Positions 1 to 7,805 of a stretch of 64,000 nt of DNA are shown in pieces. Both the position numbers and the translations under genes were made by a program. A model generated the notes under the pieces. That model ran no database searches, was not told the origin of the DNA, and saw only the letters and a list, made by a program, of their open reading frames with translations. The first letter of the stretch is position 1. Each line of letters starts with the position of its first letter. Origin of the DNA: Paenibacillus agricola (GTDB lineage Bacteria; Bacillota; Bacilli; Paenibacillales; NBRC-103111); assembly GCF_011440305.1 (NCBI RefSeq), contig NZ_JAAOIW010000005.1, positions 1 through 64,000 of the forward strand, written 5' to 3'.

Positions 1-71
1 TCCTGCTCATTTTTACTAAAGTGTTTTTTACTCATATGCTCGCCCCCACTATTCTCTCTAGTATACAAAAA

Positions 72-121
72 GGTACCCATACGCTAAACACTTTTTTTAA
101 AGTGTCCAGTGTATGGGTACC
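72..121. repeat. Imperfect inverted repeat (23-bp arms, T4 loop)
   Basis: Arms at 72-94 and 99-121 are inverted copies differing at three positions and separated by four T. The outer parts (GGTACCCATAC / GTATGGGTACC) match exactly. It lies just upstream of a transposase remnant, so it may be an IS end or a hairpin between genes. Nothing in the sequence decides between these. Confidence 0.5.
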
Positions 122-269
122 AGTTTACGCGATGGATCTATCTCTTTCTTTGTTAATGCTGACATACTTTACTCCTCCATCTCCGTCTATTGTTAGGTAA
201 TACAAAAAGGAGTATAGGCTCAACCTCAAAATCTCGCGAACCCTGTTTTTTTCATCATCGATGATACCA

Positions 270-542
270 GCTGCAAGAAAGCAAGAGCACCAAATAAGAG
301 TCTGGATGGTGACCATCCTGCGCTATTATGATGTACGCTGGCACATCGAGACCGGCTATCGTTACTTCGTTGAACTACAGCGTCAAGAATGTTCAAAACC
401 GAACGCCCCGCTAACGCTTGGAGATGTCGTACGACGGATTCACCAAGATTAATCTGGACAACTGGTCGTATATGTGTACGAGCAGGCATTGGCGAAAACA
501 CCACTTTTCGACGTTTTGAAACGTTTGAAGCTCACCGCCTAA
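270..542 (+). pseudogene. IS4-type transposase C-terminal remnant
   Basis: Translation gives YYDVRWHIETGYRYF, the hallmark of IS4-family DDE transposases around the catalytic Glu. The typical tail follows (LTLGDVVRRIHQD, an in-frame stop at about 451, then VYVYEQALAKTPLFDVLKRL). The N-terminal domain and the segment after the motif are missing and the frame is stopped, so it cannot encode a working transposase. It points to old insertion activity next to glf. Confidence 0.65.
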
Positions 543-715
543 ACACCTTTTTTGGCTTCACTCTACCAGTATGCCCTTTGGGGCTGGACGATCTGTTTTT
601 TTGCAAGACTCAAAGTTACTCTATTTTTTTTGTTTATATAAAAATATCAACTCATACACAAACCTTTTATATTAATTTGAATATTCTAAACTATCTAGAA
701 AAGGTGGTGATTTGC

Positions 716-1840
716 GTGATAGTAGATTGGCTGATTGTCGGTGCTGGATTTACCGGAGCTACTTTGGCTGAGCGGATTGCTTCCCAGCTCGACCAAAAAG
801 TATTATTGGTAGATCGCAGAGATCATATTGGAGGCAACTCTTACGATTGCTATAATGAGGAAGGCATCTTGATCCATAAATATGGATCGCACACATTTCA
901 TACCAACTCCTCAATGGTGTGGAACTATCTTTCTCGCTTTACAGAGTGGAGACATTATTTTCATAATGTGCTTGCCGTAGTGGATGGTAAGAAAGTCCCC
1001 GTTCCATTTAATCTAAATAGTATATATGCTCTTTTTCCCCAAAAGTATGCGGAAAAGCTTGAGGAATTGCTTATCCAACATTATGGTTACGGAGTGAAGG
1101 TACCCATTCTAAAGCTTAGGGAGAGCGCAAGCGGAGACCTTATCTTTTTGGCTGACTATATTTATAAAAAAGTATTTTACCACTATACCCTTAAGCATTG
1201 GGAACTCAATCCGGAAGAGTTGGATCCGTCAGTCACTGCACGGGTACCGGTTTATATTAGCAGGGATAACCGCTATTTCCAAGACACGTATCAAGGCATT
1301 CCAAAGCATAGCTACGCGACTCTCTTTAGTCGAATGCTAAACCATCCGAATATTAGGGTACTCTTGAACACGGACTATAGGGAGATTATAGGAGATATTA
1401 AGTTTAAGCGCATGATCTACACCGGACCCATCGATGCTTTTTTTGATTACAAGCATGGGACCCTTCCGTACCGTAGTCTTCGCTTTGACTTTGATACCTT
1501 AAATCAAGAATATTTCCAAGAGGCTGGAACCATCAATTACACCAATGAGTATGAATTTACTCGCATTCTTGAAACAAAACATCTTACTGGTCAAATCTCC
1601 CCCAAAACAACTATTACCTATGTTTACCCTCAACAACATAACCAGCAAAACGAACCTTACTACCCTATTCCACGCGCAGAGAACCGGCTGCTCTACAACC
1701 TATATTTAAAGGAAGCAGAACAGATTAAGGATAAAGTGCTTTTTGCCGGTCGGCTGGCGGATTATAAATACTACAATATGGATCAGGCTGTGGCACGCGC
1801 ATTAACATTGTTTAAAGAAATCGCGGAAAAACGGAGTTAA
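716..1840 (+). CDS. glf: UDP-galactopyranose mutase
   Basis: Flavoenzyme converting UDP-galactopyranose to UDP-galactofuranose for cell-surface glycans; 374 aa, normal for the family. The Rossmann motif GAGFTG is at residues 9-14 and the FAD-binding RRDHIGGNSYD just after residue 30. The C-terminal block with YPIPRAENRLLYN is typical of Glf. The frame is open back to 389, but the conserved protein begins at GTG 716, which has AAGGTGGTG at 701-709. The longer frame reads through transposase debris and is rejected. The following gene looks like a glycosyltransferase, which suggests a small surface-polysaccharide locus. Confidence 0.93.
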   Translation: MIVDWLIVGAGFTGATLAERIASQLDQKVLLVDRRDHIGGNSYDCYNEEGILIHKYGSHTFHTNSSMVWNYLSRFTEWRHYFHNVLAVVDGKKVPVPFNLNSIYALFPQKYAEKLEELLIQHYGYGVKVPILKLRESASGDLIFLADYIYKKVFYHYTLKHWELNPEELDPSVTARVPVYISRDNRYFQDTYQGIPKHSYATLFSRMLNHPNIRVLLNTDYREIIGDIKFKRMIYTGPIDAFFDYKHGTLPYRSLRFDFDTLNQEYFQEAGTINYTNEYEFTRILETKHLTGQISPKTTITYVYPQQHNQQNEPYYPIPRAENRLLYNLYLKEAEQIKDKVLFAGRLADYKYYNMDQAVARALTLFKEIAEKRS

Positions 1841-1901
1841 TATCTCGGACCTGATGGACGTAAGAAACAATCCAAAAATGCTAATTTAGGAGGTAGGACT
1901 T

Positions 1902-2687
1902 ATGATCTGCTTTTCCTTGGTGGCCCATGAAAACGAGAAAGCTGTATGTAATCAAGTAGAAAATATTCGTCGTTTTATAGGAAGAGATTACATGATCGTT
2001 TTATATAACGGGGGCAGAGATAAAGAATTCGGCAAACAAGTTTGTGAAAAATACAATGAAGTACAACTGTGTGCTTATAGCAGACCATTACAATACAGAA
2101 AAACGGGTAGAGTCTTATATGACGTGTCGAGATGGCTTAAGTCAATGAATATTCATTATGACTATCTGGTCTACTTGGAATCAGATACCATGTTTATTAA
2201 AAATGGGTTTAAAAATTACCTCTATAAAGAAATGAGGGGATACGATTTTATAGGGCAGCAATGGAGAAAGTACAAGCCTAGCAAAGATATGCCTAGATCC
2301 CCCGGGACGGAGACGATGTTTAAAGATTGGAAGCGATGGAAAAAATATTTTAAACAAAACTATTTTTATAAAACATCGAACCCATACCAATCCTATAGAT
2401 ATGAAACGATTCAGAAAATCCTGAAAAACATTGATGAAAAAAAAATAGAGGTATTATTAGCTGAAAGCCCGGTAGAGTCGTTAGGTGAGATGCTATTTCC
2501 AACATTGGCTAAAAAAAGTGGAGCTAAAATACGAAAATATCCCATATTGTTTAAAAAATATAATCGTTGGAAGCCTGAGCTTACCAAAAATGATGTTAAG
2601 AAGGCAATTAAAAAAGATAAATTTATGTTTGTTCATCCTATCAAAAGCAGTACTCTCCGCGATTGGATGATGAAGAATATCAAATAA
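1902..2687 (+). CDS. Glycosyltransferase-like protein, unrecognised family
   Basis: 261 aa, cytoplasmic, no signal peptide or membrane segment. The AGGAGGTAGG ribosome binding site is well placed before ATG 1902. Around residue 90 the sequence LVYLESDTMFIKNGF has the acidic D-x-x pattern of nucleotide-sugar binding loops in GT-A glycosyltransferases. The N-terminal CFSLVAHENEKAV resembles the first strand of such folds. The C-terminal third is Lys/Trp/Tyr-rich and basic. It is 61 bp downstream of glf with no terminator seen between, so co-transcription and a role in surface glycan assembly are plausible. No acceptor or donor can be assigned. Confidence 0.6.
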   Translation: MICFSLVAHENEKAVCNQVENIRRFIGRDYMIVLYNGGRDKEFGKQVCEKYNEVQLCAYSRPLQYRKTGRVLYDVSRWLKSMNIHYDYLVYLESDTMFIKNGFKNYLYKEMRGYDFIGQQWRKYKPSKDMPRSPGTETMFKDWKRWKKYFKQNYFYKTSNPYQSYRYETIQKILKNIDEKKIEVLLAESPVESLGEMLFPTLAKKSGAKIRKYPILFKKYNRWKPELTKNDVKKAIKKDKFMFVHPIKSSTLRDWMMKNIK

Positions 2688-2698
2688 AAAGTTGAATT

Positions 2699-2958
2699 GA
2701 TTTTGTTCAATCTCTCGGAGCCGACCAAGTCATTGACTATACGAAAACACACAATTCCTTCTCAGGAAAAAGCTACAGAATACGAAGTAATAGCTAAATT
2801 CAACACAAAGTTTTCCTATATATGAAAATCTTAAGCAGCTCGCTCAACTGATTGCAGATGGAACAATCAAAGCCTAAATCGAGACAGTCTACCCACTGAA
2901 AGATGTAAGAGCATCCCATAGACAAAGTGAGGTTGAGGTAGAATACTGTAAGATATAG
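2699..2958 (+). pseudogene. Zinc-type alcohol dehydrogenase / quinone oxidoreductase remnant
   Basis: Two fragments in different frames match the family. 2699-2797 gives DFVQSLGADQVIDYTKT, the end of the NADPH-binding domain. 2821-2958 gives LKQLAQLIADGTIKA, an in-frame stop, then IETVYPLKDVRASHRQSE, the C-terminal substrate-domain signature. Between them most of the domain is deleted. There is no start and there are several stops, so it is dead. Confidence 0.65.
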
Positions 2959-3174
2959 GATCTGGATCTTAATGCCACTTACCTGACCCTATAACAAGTA
3001 AGAGACCTCTCATGTGTTGATCAAATAGAAATTGACCTCTGGGCATTTTGAATAAGGGTTTAGAAGGCTGGGAATTGTATACAAGAGAACTTGGGGCAGG
3101 CATCATAATTATTTGATTAAAACTGTAAAGCTTCAAATGGATATATTAAACGTTACTACTTAGGTCTCCCCATT

Positions 3175-3470
3175 TCGAGGGAGATTTTTTTTTCACTTTG
3201 CGGGAAAATCGGGGCTTCGTACCTGTCCATTCTTTGTGCGGGCGCTCACGGCTACTCTCGGGGCGCCCTAACCACTTGTTATAGCCGCTACGCGAAACGT
3301 TCATAATGCGGCACATCTTCTCCAGTCGGTATTCGGAGCGGTGTTCATAAATGAACGTGTATTTTACCGACGGTCTTTTGCGAAGAAGTGCATCGCCTTT
3401 TTTAAAATTTCGTTCTCCTCCTCGAGATCACGAATCTGCTTCACGGGGCTTCAACCTTAGGATCTCTCCA
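3175..3470 (-). pseudogene. IS3-family transposase remnant (orfA end / orfB start)
   Basis: Read on the minus strand, the first part gives LEEENEILKKAMHFFAKDRR, the end of an IS3 OrfA leucine-zipper region. In the next frame it gives YRLEKMCRIMNVSRSGY and NKWLGRPESS, the start of OrfB. The DDE catalytic domain is absent. It is a truncated IS3 (IS150-like) relic in a cluster of dead genes. Confidence 0.7.
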
Positions 3471-3537
3471 CCAGTTGCCCATCAGCTACGAGGTGACTTG
3501 ACTTGGTTCTTACCTCGATTGAACTTTCATCAATTAG

Positions 3538-3729
3538 TTGTGCCTAGCTTGGCTAGACGCGCAGAAAATCACAAAACCGATGCTCGGTTTCAAATCAATT
3601 CTAACTGCAGAACAGACATTAAAGGGAATCGAGGCCATGCATATGATTAGGAAAGGGCAGGCAGAATATAATTCGTCTGTCCTCTCTGCAGTTGAATGGC
3701 TTAATAAAATATTTGGTATTGTGGCTTAG
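3538..3729 (+). pseudogene. IS6-family transposase C-terminal remnant
   Basis: The 63-codon frame contains MLGFKSILTAEQTLKGIEAM, then HMIRKGQ and LNKIFGI. This is the characteristic C-terminus of IS6 (IS240/IS257-like) transposases. Everything before the last third is missing. Third transposase family represented by debris in the first 3.8 kb. Confidence 0.7.
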
Positions 3730-3880
3730 TTAATTACAATTTATTGGGAAATTGCTATCTTTTTTAATTCTTGCACCACAACCCCTGATAATACCAAGCA
3801 AATACGTACTGAGGATCTGGATGATGAAGATGGAACGGATATTTAAATAATGTGTTGTCTACATTAATTTTATTAAAAAG

Positions 3881-3921
3881 CGCTCGATGATTTATTGATA
3901 AATCATCGGAACGTTTTTTTT
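3881..3921 (+). terminator. Intrinsic terminator-like hairpin
   Basis: Arms GATGATTTAT (3886-3895) and ATAAATCATC (3898-3907) are followed by a T8 tract. It probably closes whatever transcribed the relic region and insulates the P450 gene. The rest of 3730-4069 shows no gene. Confidence 0.6.
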
Positions 3922-4069
3922 GTTATTTTTAATAAATTGCTAATAAAACAGGTATTCCTAAAGTAACTGCATTTAAAACATATCCCGAGATGGTTCGGCT
4001 GGATTATAGGGTTATTTTACTAATTATGGGGTACATTAAGTAACAAAATATAGAAAAGGAGTACCCATT

Positions 4070-5290
4070 ATGGAATATCAAAAAAAGGAACGATATGCAA
4101 ACATTATTCCTATTGCAGAATTAGATACCTCCGAAAAAAGACTGCAGCCTTTTCCCGTGTATAACCAATTACGGAATTCCACACCCATTCGTTATGATGA
4201 AAGCCGTGATTGCTGGGATGTGCTTCGTTATGAGGATGTTCATCGGATCTTGAAGGACCCGGTAACCTTTTCTTCTGTTCGGGAACTAACCGGTAAAGGA
4301 ACGGCAACCATTCTAACTATGGATCCCCCAAGGCACTCACAGCTGCGGTCACTCGTAAATAAGACATTTACTCCAAGGGTAATTTCTGATCTAGCACCTC
4401 ATATTGAATCCATAACGAATGAAATGTTGGATGCCGTGAAAGATAATAATCATATGGATTTGGTTCACGACCTCGCTGTCCCGTTACCTGTTGTCGTCAT
4501 AGCAGAGCTGCTTGGGGTTCCTCCACGCGACAGGGAGCTGTTTAAAGAATGGTCAGATATTCTCGTTAAAGGACCGGATACCAATTCAGATGAAGCCTTT
4601 AGCCAAGTGATGAAGGAAAAGGAAAGAGCCATACAAGAATTAAATGATTATTTTGCCAAAATCCTGGAGCAGCGTCGGGTTGATCCTAAAGAAGACCTGA
4701 TCTCGTTACTATTATCAGCTGAAATTGAAGGACAGCAATTAAATGATATGGAAATCATCAGTTTTTCGGTTCTGCTCCTGGCCGCCGGGAATGAAACTAC
4801 AACTAACCTAATAACGAATGCGGTTCGTATCCTTACAGAGAAGACCGAGATACAGCAGCAGCTAAGGGGGAATCCTGAGCTCATACCCAGCTTTATCGAA
4901 GAAGTGCTTCGTTACTATCCGCCAATCCAGGCTATAGGAAGAGTGGCAACCACCGATATCGAGATCGGCGGTAAGTTGATTAAGAAAGGGAATCAGGTAG
5001 TTTCCTGGATTGCCTCAGCGAATCGTGACGAATCCAAATTTGTAGAGCCTGATGCTTTTATTACCGAACGACGACCGAATACCCATCTTTCATTTGGTTT
5101 TGGGATACATTTTTGCTTGGGAGCCCCTCTTGCCAGATTAGAAGGCCAAATTGCTATACGTACAATGCTGAATCGTATGGAAGATATTGAATTCATAGCA
5201 GGATCGCCGCTTACATCGATTCAAAGCCCTTTCGTTTATGGGGTTAAGCAATTTCCAATTGCCTTTCGTTCATTCCGTATAGAAACCTAA
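4070..5290 (+). CDS. Cytochrome P450 (bacterial class, CYP109/CYP107-like)
   Basis: Soluble haem monooxygenase of 406 aa. The I-helix oxygen-activation motif AGNETT is at 239-244, the K-helix ExxR at E278/R281, and the haem loop FGFGIHFCLGAPLAR carries the thiolate Cys near residue 349. The C-helix sequence MDPPRHSQLR is also typical. The AAAGGAG site precedes ATG 4070. No ferredoxin or reductase gene is adjacent, so electron partners must be elsewhere. The substrate cannot be predicted. Class assignment is by general similarity only. Confidence 0.93.
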   Translation: MEYQKKERYANIIPIAELDTSEKRLQPFPVYNQLRNSTPIRYDESRDCWDVLRYEDVHRILKDPVTFSSVRELTGKGTATILTMDPPRHSQLRSLVNKTFTPRVISDLAPHIESITNEMLDAVKDNNHMDLVHDLAVPLPVVVIAELLGVPPRDRELFKEWSDILVKGPDTNSDEAFSQVMKEKERAIQELNDYFAKILEQRRVDPKEDLISLLLSAEIEGQQLNDMEIISFSVLLLAAGNETTTNLITNAVRILTEKTEIQQQLRGNPELIPSFIEEVLRYYPPIQAIGRVATTDIEIGGKLIKKGNQVVSWIASANRDESKFVEPDAFITERRPNTHLSFGFGIHFCLGAPLARLEGQIAIRTMLNRMEDIEFIAGSPLTSIQSPFVYGVKQFPIAFRSFRIET

Positions 5291-5362
5291 TGCTGCAGGC
5301 CCGCCATAACATTCAGACCCGGCTTCCAAGAGACGCACACCAGATAGGAGAGGCTTGAAACA

Positions 5363-5497
5363 TTGAAACCAATCGTACCCTTTGAACCGATCAGACAGGA
5401 AAACATACCTTCAAGCGAAGCATGGATCTATCAAATGAAATGGGACTATATCTTTGTCATGTCGCTACTCCTCCATTTAGATGGACCACAAAATTAA
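5363..5497 (+). pseudogene. Trace of an ATP-dependent DNA ligase N-terminus
   Basis: A 44-codon frame from TTG 5363, behind GGAGAGG, reads PIVPFEPIRQENIP, then SEAWIYQMKWDY. This matches the start of Bacillus-type ATP-dependent ligases, including the K-x-D of the nucleotidyl-transfer motif, and then ends abruptly at 5497. Only the first 40 or so residues remain. Either a deletion relic or a chance match; the former is favoured. Confidence 0.4.
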
Positions 5498-5503
5498 AAA
5501 GAC

Positions 5504-5525
5504 GGGTCTGGCACATGCCTGACCC
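5504..5525. repeat. Short interrupted palindrome
   Basis: GGGTC-T-GGCA-CA-TGCC-T-GACCC forms a hairpin with a single T-T mismatch. It lacks a T tract in either direction. Function unknown. Confidence 0.4.
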
Positions 5526-5594
5526 ATCCATCGTTGTATAAATATACGCCAACGTGCATAATGATTGCTTTCTAAAGATTTCTGCAACAAATCG

Positions 5595-5716
5595 TCTAAC
5601 GAATTAATTAGAAAAACGGAGCTGCCCACCCGCATAACTCCGTTTTTGTTGTTCCATAATTCGTTAGAATTTTCTAATTGTCCAAGAAATACTGGGGCTC
5701 TGGTCCTTAATTCGTT
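5595..5716. repeat. Intergenic repeat cluster with embedded bidirectional terminator
   Basis: Three copies of a TAATTCGTTAG-type word (inverted near 5598, direct near 5655 and 5706) flank a hairpin. Its arms AAAAACGGAG (5612-5621) and CTCCGTTTTT (5638-5647) give A/T tracts on both sides. The word TTGTTCCATAATTCGTT near 5648 recurs inverted near 7728. This looks like a dispersed intergenic repeat family of the host. The remainder of 5291-5850 holds no recognisable gene beyond the ligase trace. Confidence 0.5.
5612..5647. terminator. Bidirectional terminator hairpin
   Basis: A perfect 10-bp stem with a T5 run on the plus strand and, through the A5 arm, on the minus strand. It can stop transcription from the P450 side and from the minus-strand TetR gene that converges on it. 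Confidence 0.6.
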
Positions 5717-5850
5717 AGAAAATAGTTTTATGAAGTTTTTCATACAAAAGTATAATTATGCGATTCTTAAAATGCATAAAAAGGAAGTAATGAATTTATT
5801 CATTTACTCAAAATAAGTTTCTAATGTATAGCTGCAGTACTAAACAAATT

Positions 5851-6444
5851 TCAAACATTATGATCAAGACATGGTGCATTACGTATATATTTGGTTAACA
5901 TCCTCGCTATATCTTCGGGAGGAATTGCACGATCAGTCATAAACCAGTGTTGTATAATTCCAAACTGTGCATTTCCTAGATAAGCAATTGCATAGTCAGT
6001 AAATAGGCTTTCATAATTCTTATCAGATTGATCTCGTTTCAGATTCTCATACAAGCGTGTACCTACTAAATAATGGAGTCGTTCTCTTAATTCTGCTGGA
6101 GCTCGTGAATGGAATAGTGCTTTAAAAAAGCTAGCATGCTTTTGCATGTATTGAAAAGCTTTGGTTATTGGAGGAAAAGCTCCTTCATGATCAGGATAGT
6201 TCTTCAGTTCCTGAATATTGACAGGTTCAAACACACTCAATAATCCTTGAATAAACGCCGTTTCCTCTATCAGATGAAATATATCTTTATAATGCAAATA
6301 AAAGGTGCCTCGATTTATTCCTGCTTTTTCACAAAGGTTTTTAACTGTCAGCCCTTTAATACCTTCCTTCTCTAAAATAGACAACAAGGCGTTCTCCATT
6401 AGCGTACGACTGCGGATTATTCTCATATCCGTACTATTTTCCAT
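5851..6444 (-). CDS. TetR/AcrR-family transcriptional regulator
   Basis: 197 aa repressor. The N-terminal helix-turn-helix at about residues 25-50 (LTVKNLCEKAGINRGTFYLH) is the TetR signature. The helical C-terminal half would bind ligand. ATG 6444 follows GGAGGTG. It is transcribed away from the aldo/keto reductase gene at 6630, the usual arrangement when a TetR protein represses its divergent neighbour. Two TTTATCAACAC copies in the shared spacer are candidate operator parts. The ligand is unknown. Confidence 0.88.
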   Translation of the reverse strand: MENSTDMRIIRSRTLMENALLSILEKEGIKGLTVKNLCEKAGINRGTFYLHYKDIFHLIEETAFIQGLLSVFEPVNIQELKNYPDHEGAFPPITKAFQYMQKHASFFKALFHSRAPAELRERLHYLVGTRLYENLKRDQSDKNYESLFTDYAIAYLGNAQFGIIQHWFMTDRAIPPEDIARMLTKYIRNAPCLDHNV

Positions 6445-6479
6445 TGTTTGTTCACCTCCAATTATGAATTTCGGATTTA

Positions 6480-6588
6480 TTTATCAACACTATTGACGAT
6501 ATATCTATTAAACAACACTTGGCCTTTTATGTTCATTGATCTCTTCGTTATGCTTGAATATAATTAATTCTATAGCCTTTATCAACAC
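6480..6588. promoter_or_regulatory. Divergent control region with promoter and repeated operator-like word
   Basis: A rightward promoter for the reductase gene reads TTGATC (6536-6541), 17-bp spacer, TATAAT (6559-6564). The 11-mer TTTATCAACAC occurs at 6480-6490 and 6578-6588, flanking this promoter. The second copy lies within the early transcribed region. Binding by the TetR protein is inferred, not shown. Confidence 0.5.
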
Positions 6589-6629
6589 GAGTTCATTATA
6601 TTGGGCTGTATTATTAAAGGAGGAAAACC

Positions 6630-7652
6630 ATGGAATACCGATATCTTGGAAGGACTGGTACAAAAGTCAGCGCGTTTGCGTTAGGCGGATCAAGTTTTGG
6701 ATCTAGGGCAAGCGAAGAAGAGAGCATAAAAATTATTGATGAAGCATTGGACTTTGGCATCAATTTGATTGATACATCTAATATTTACGGAAAGGGGGAA
6801 TCAGAACGTATTATCGGGAAAGCTATTAAGAACAAGCGGCAAAATGTCATATTAGCTTCTAAATTTGGTGCGGAAGCTACTAATGAAATAAATCAAAATG
6901 GTGCATCTCGCCGTTGGATTAGAATTGCTGTTGAACAAAGTCTATTACGTTTGAAAACCGATTATATAGATCTTTATCAACTTCATGTTCCTTTTGAATT
7001 TGTTGACTATGAAGAGATCCTACTAACGCTGAACGATTTGGTGAAAGAAGGGAAGATTCATCATATCGGCACTTCAAATCACCTAGGTTGGCAAATTGTT
7101 CAAGCGCAAGCCATCAGTGGTCGATATCATATTCAACGATTTACAAGTGAGCAAACACCATATTCTATTATTAATCGACGAATGGAATTTGAACTTGCTG
7201 AAATAGCTAAACATTATGACCTTTCTCTATTTGTGTACAGTCCCTTATCTGGTGGCTTACTAACTGGAAAATACACAGCTGGTCAAGCAGCACAAAGCGA
7301 TTCGCGCGCTGCCACATTGAAAGGATATGTGGATTCATTAGATCCCGAACTAGTTGAAAATGAATATAAATTTAAGATAATTGCAAAGTTACAACTGCTG
7401 GCACACGAATCGGGGATTTCACTGCCGGATATGGCGATAGCTTTTACTCAAAGTCATCCATCCGTCACATCAACTCTATGGGGACCACGCACTTTAGAGC
7501 AATTAAAAGCCTATATTTCCGGTGCACAGTTAAAGCTCGGCACTGATGTGTTGGATGCTATTGATGCAATTGTTCCACCAGGGAAACGTATCGATGACAA
7601 AGAGCAAACCTGGACTCCTGAGTGGATGAGTACCGAACGGCGCAGGCGATGA
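6630..7652 (+). CDS. Aldo/keto reductase
   Basis: 340 aa NADP(H)-dependent oxidoreductase with the TIM-barrel catalytic tetrad D48, Y53, K78, H119 all present. IDTSNIYGKGESERIIG and LASKFG are the diagnostic motifs. The late cofactor-binding segment includes the GPRTLEQLKAY region. AAAGGAGG precedes ATG 6630. Likely induced when the divergent TetR protein releases its operator, for example by a reactive carbonyl; this is inference. Followed by a strong terminator. Confidence 0.92.
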   Translation: MEYRYLGRTGTKVSAFALGGSSFGSRASEEESIKIIDEALDFGINLIDTSNIYGKGESERIIGKAIKNKRQNVILASKFGAEATNEINQNGASRRWIRIAVEQSLLRLKTDYIDLYQLHVPFEFVDYEEILLTLNDLVKEGKIHHIGTSNHLGWQIVQAQAISGRYHIQRFTSEQTPYSIINRRMEFELAEIAKHYDLSLFVYSPLSGGLLTGKYTAGQAAQSDSRAATLKGYVDSLDPELVENEYKFKIIAKLQLLAHESGISLPDMAIAFTQSHPSVTSTLWGPRTLEQLKAYISGAQLKLGTDVLDAIDAIVPPGKRIDDKEQTWTPEWMSTERRRR

Positions 7653-7654
7653 AC

Positions 7655-7690
7655 ATAAAAGGTAGACGATATATGTCGTCTACCTTTTAT
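7655..7690. terminator. Near-perfect palindromic terminator
   Basis: Arms ATAAAAGGTAGACGA and its complement around a short loop give T tracts on either strand. It sits 3 bp after the reductase stop and faces the 3' end of nrdJ. Confidence 0.75.
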
Positions 7691-7805
7691 GTATATTTAT
7701 ACACTCGTGATAATTATTAGTTAATTCCAACGAATTATGGAACAATTCCATTCAATTATGGAATATCACATAAGTCACAAAATGGAGCCTATTATTAAAA
7801 AAATC

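Noticed and set aside
389-715. Upstream extension of the glf frame to an ATG at 389
   Set aside because: It reads through transposase remnant and AT-rich DNA. Conserved Glf sequence and the SD both point to GTG 716.
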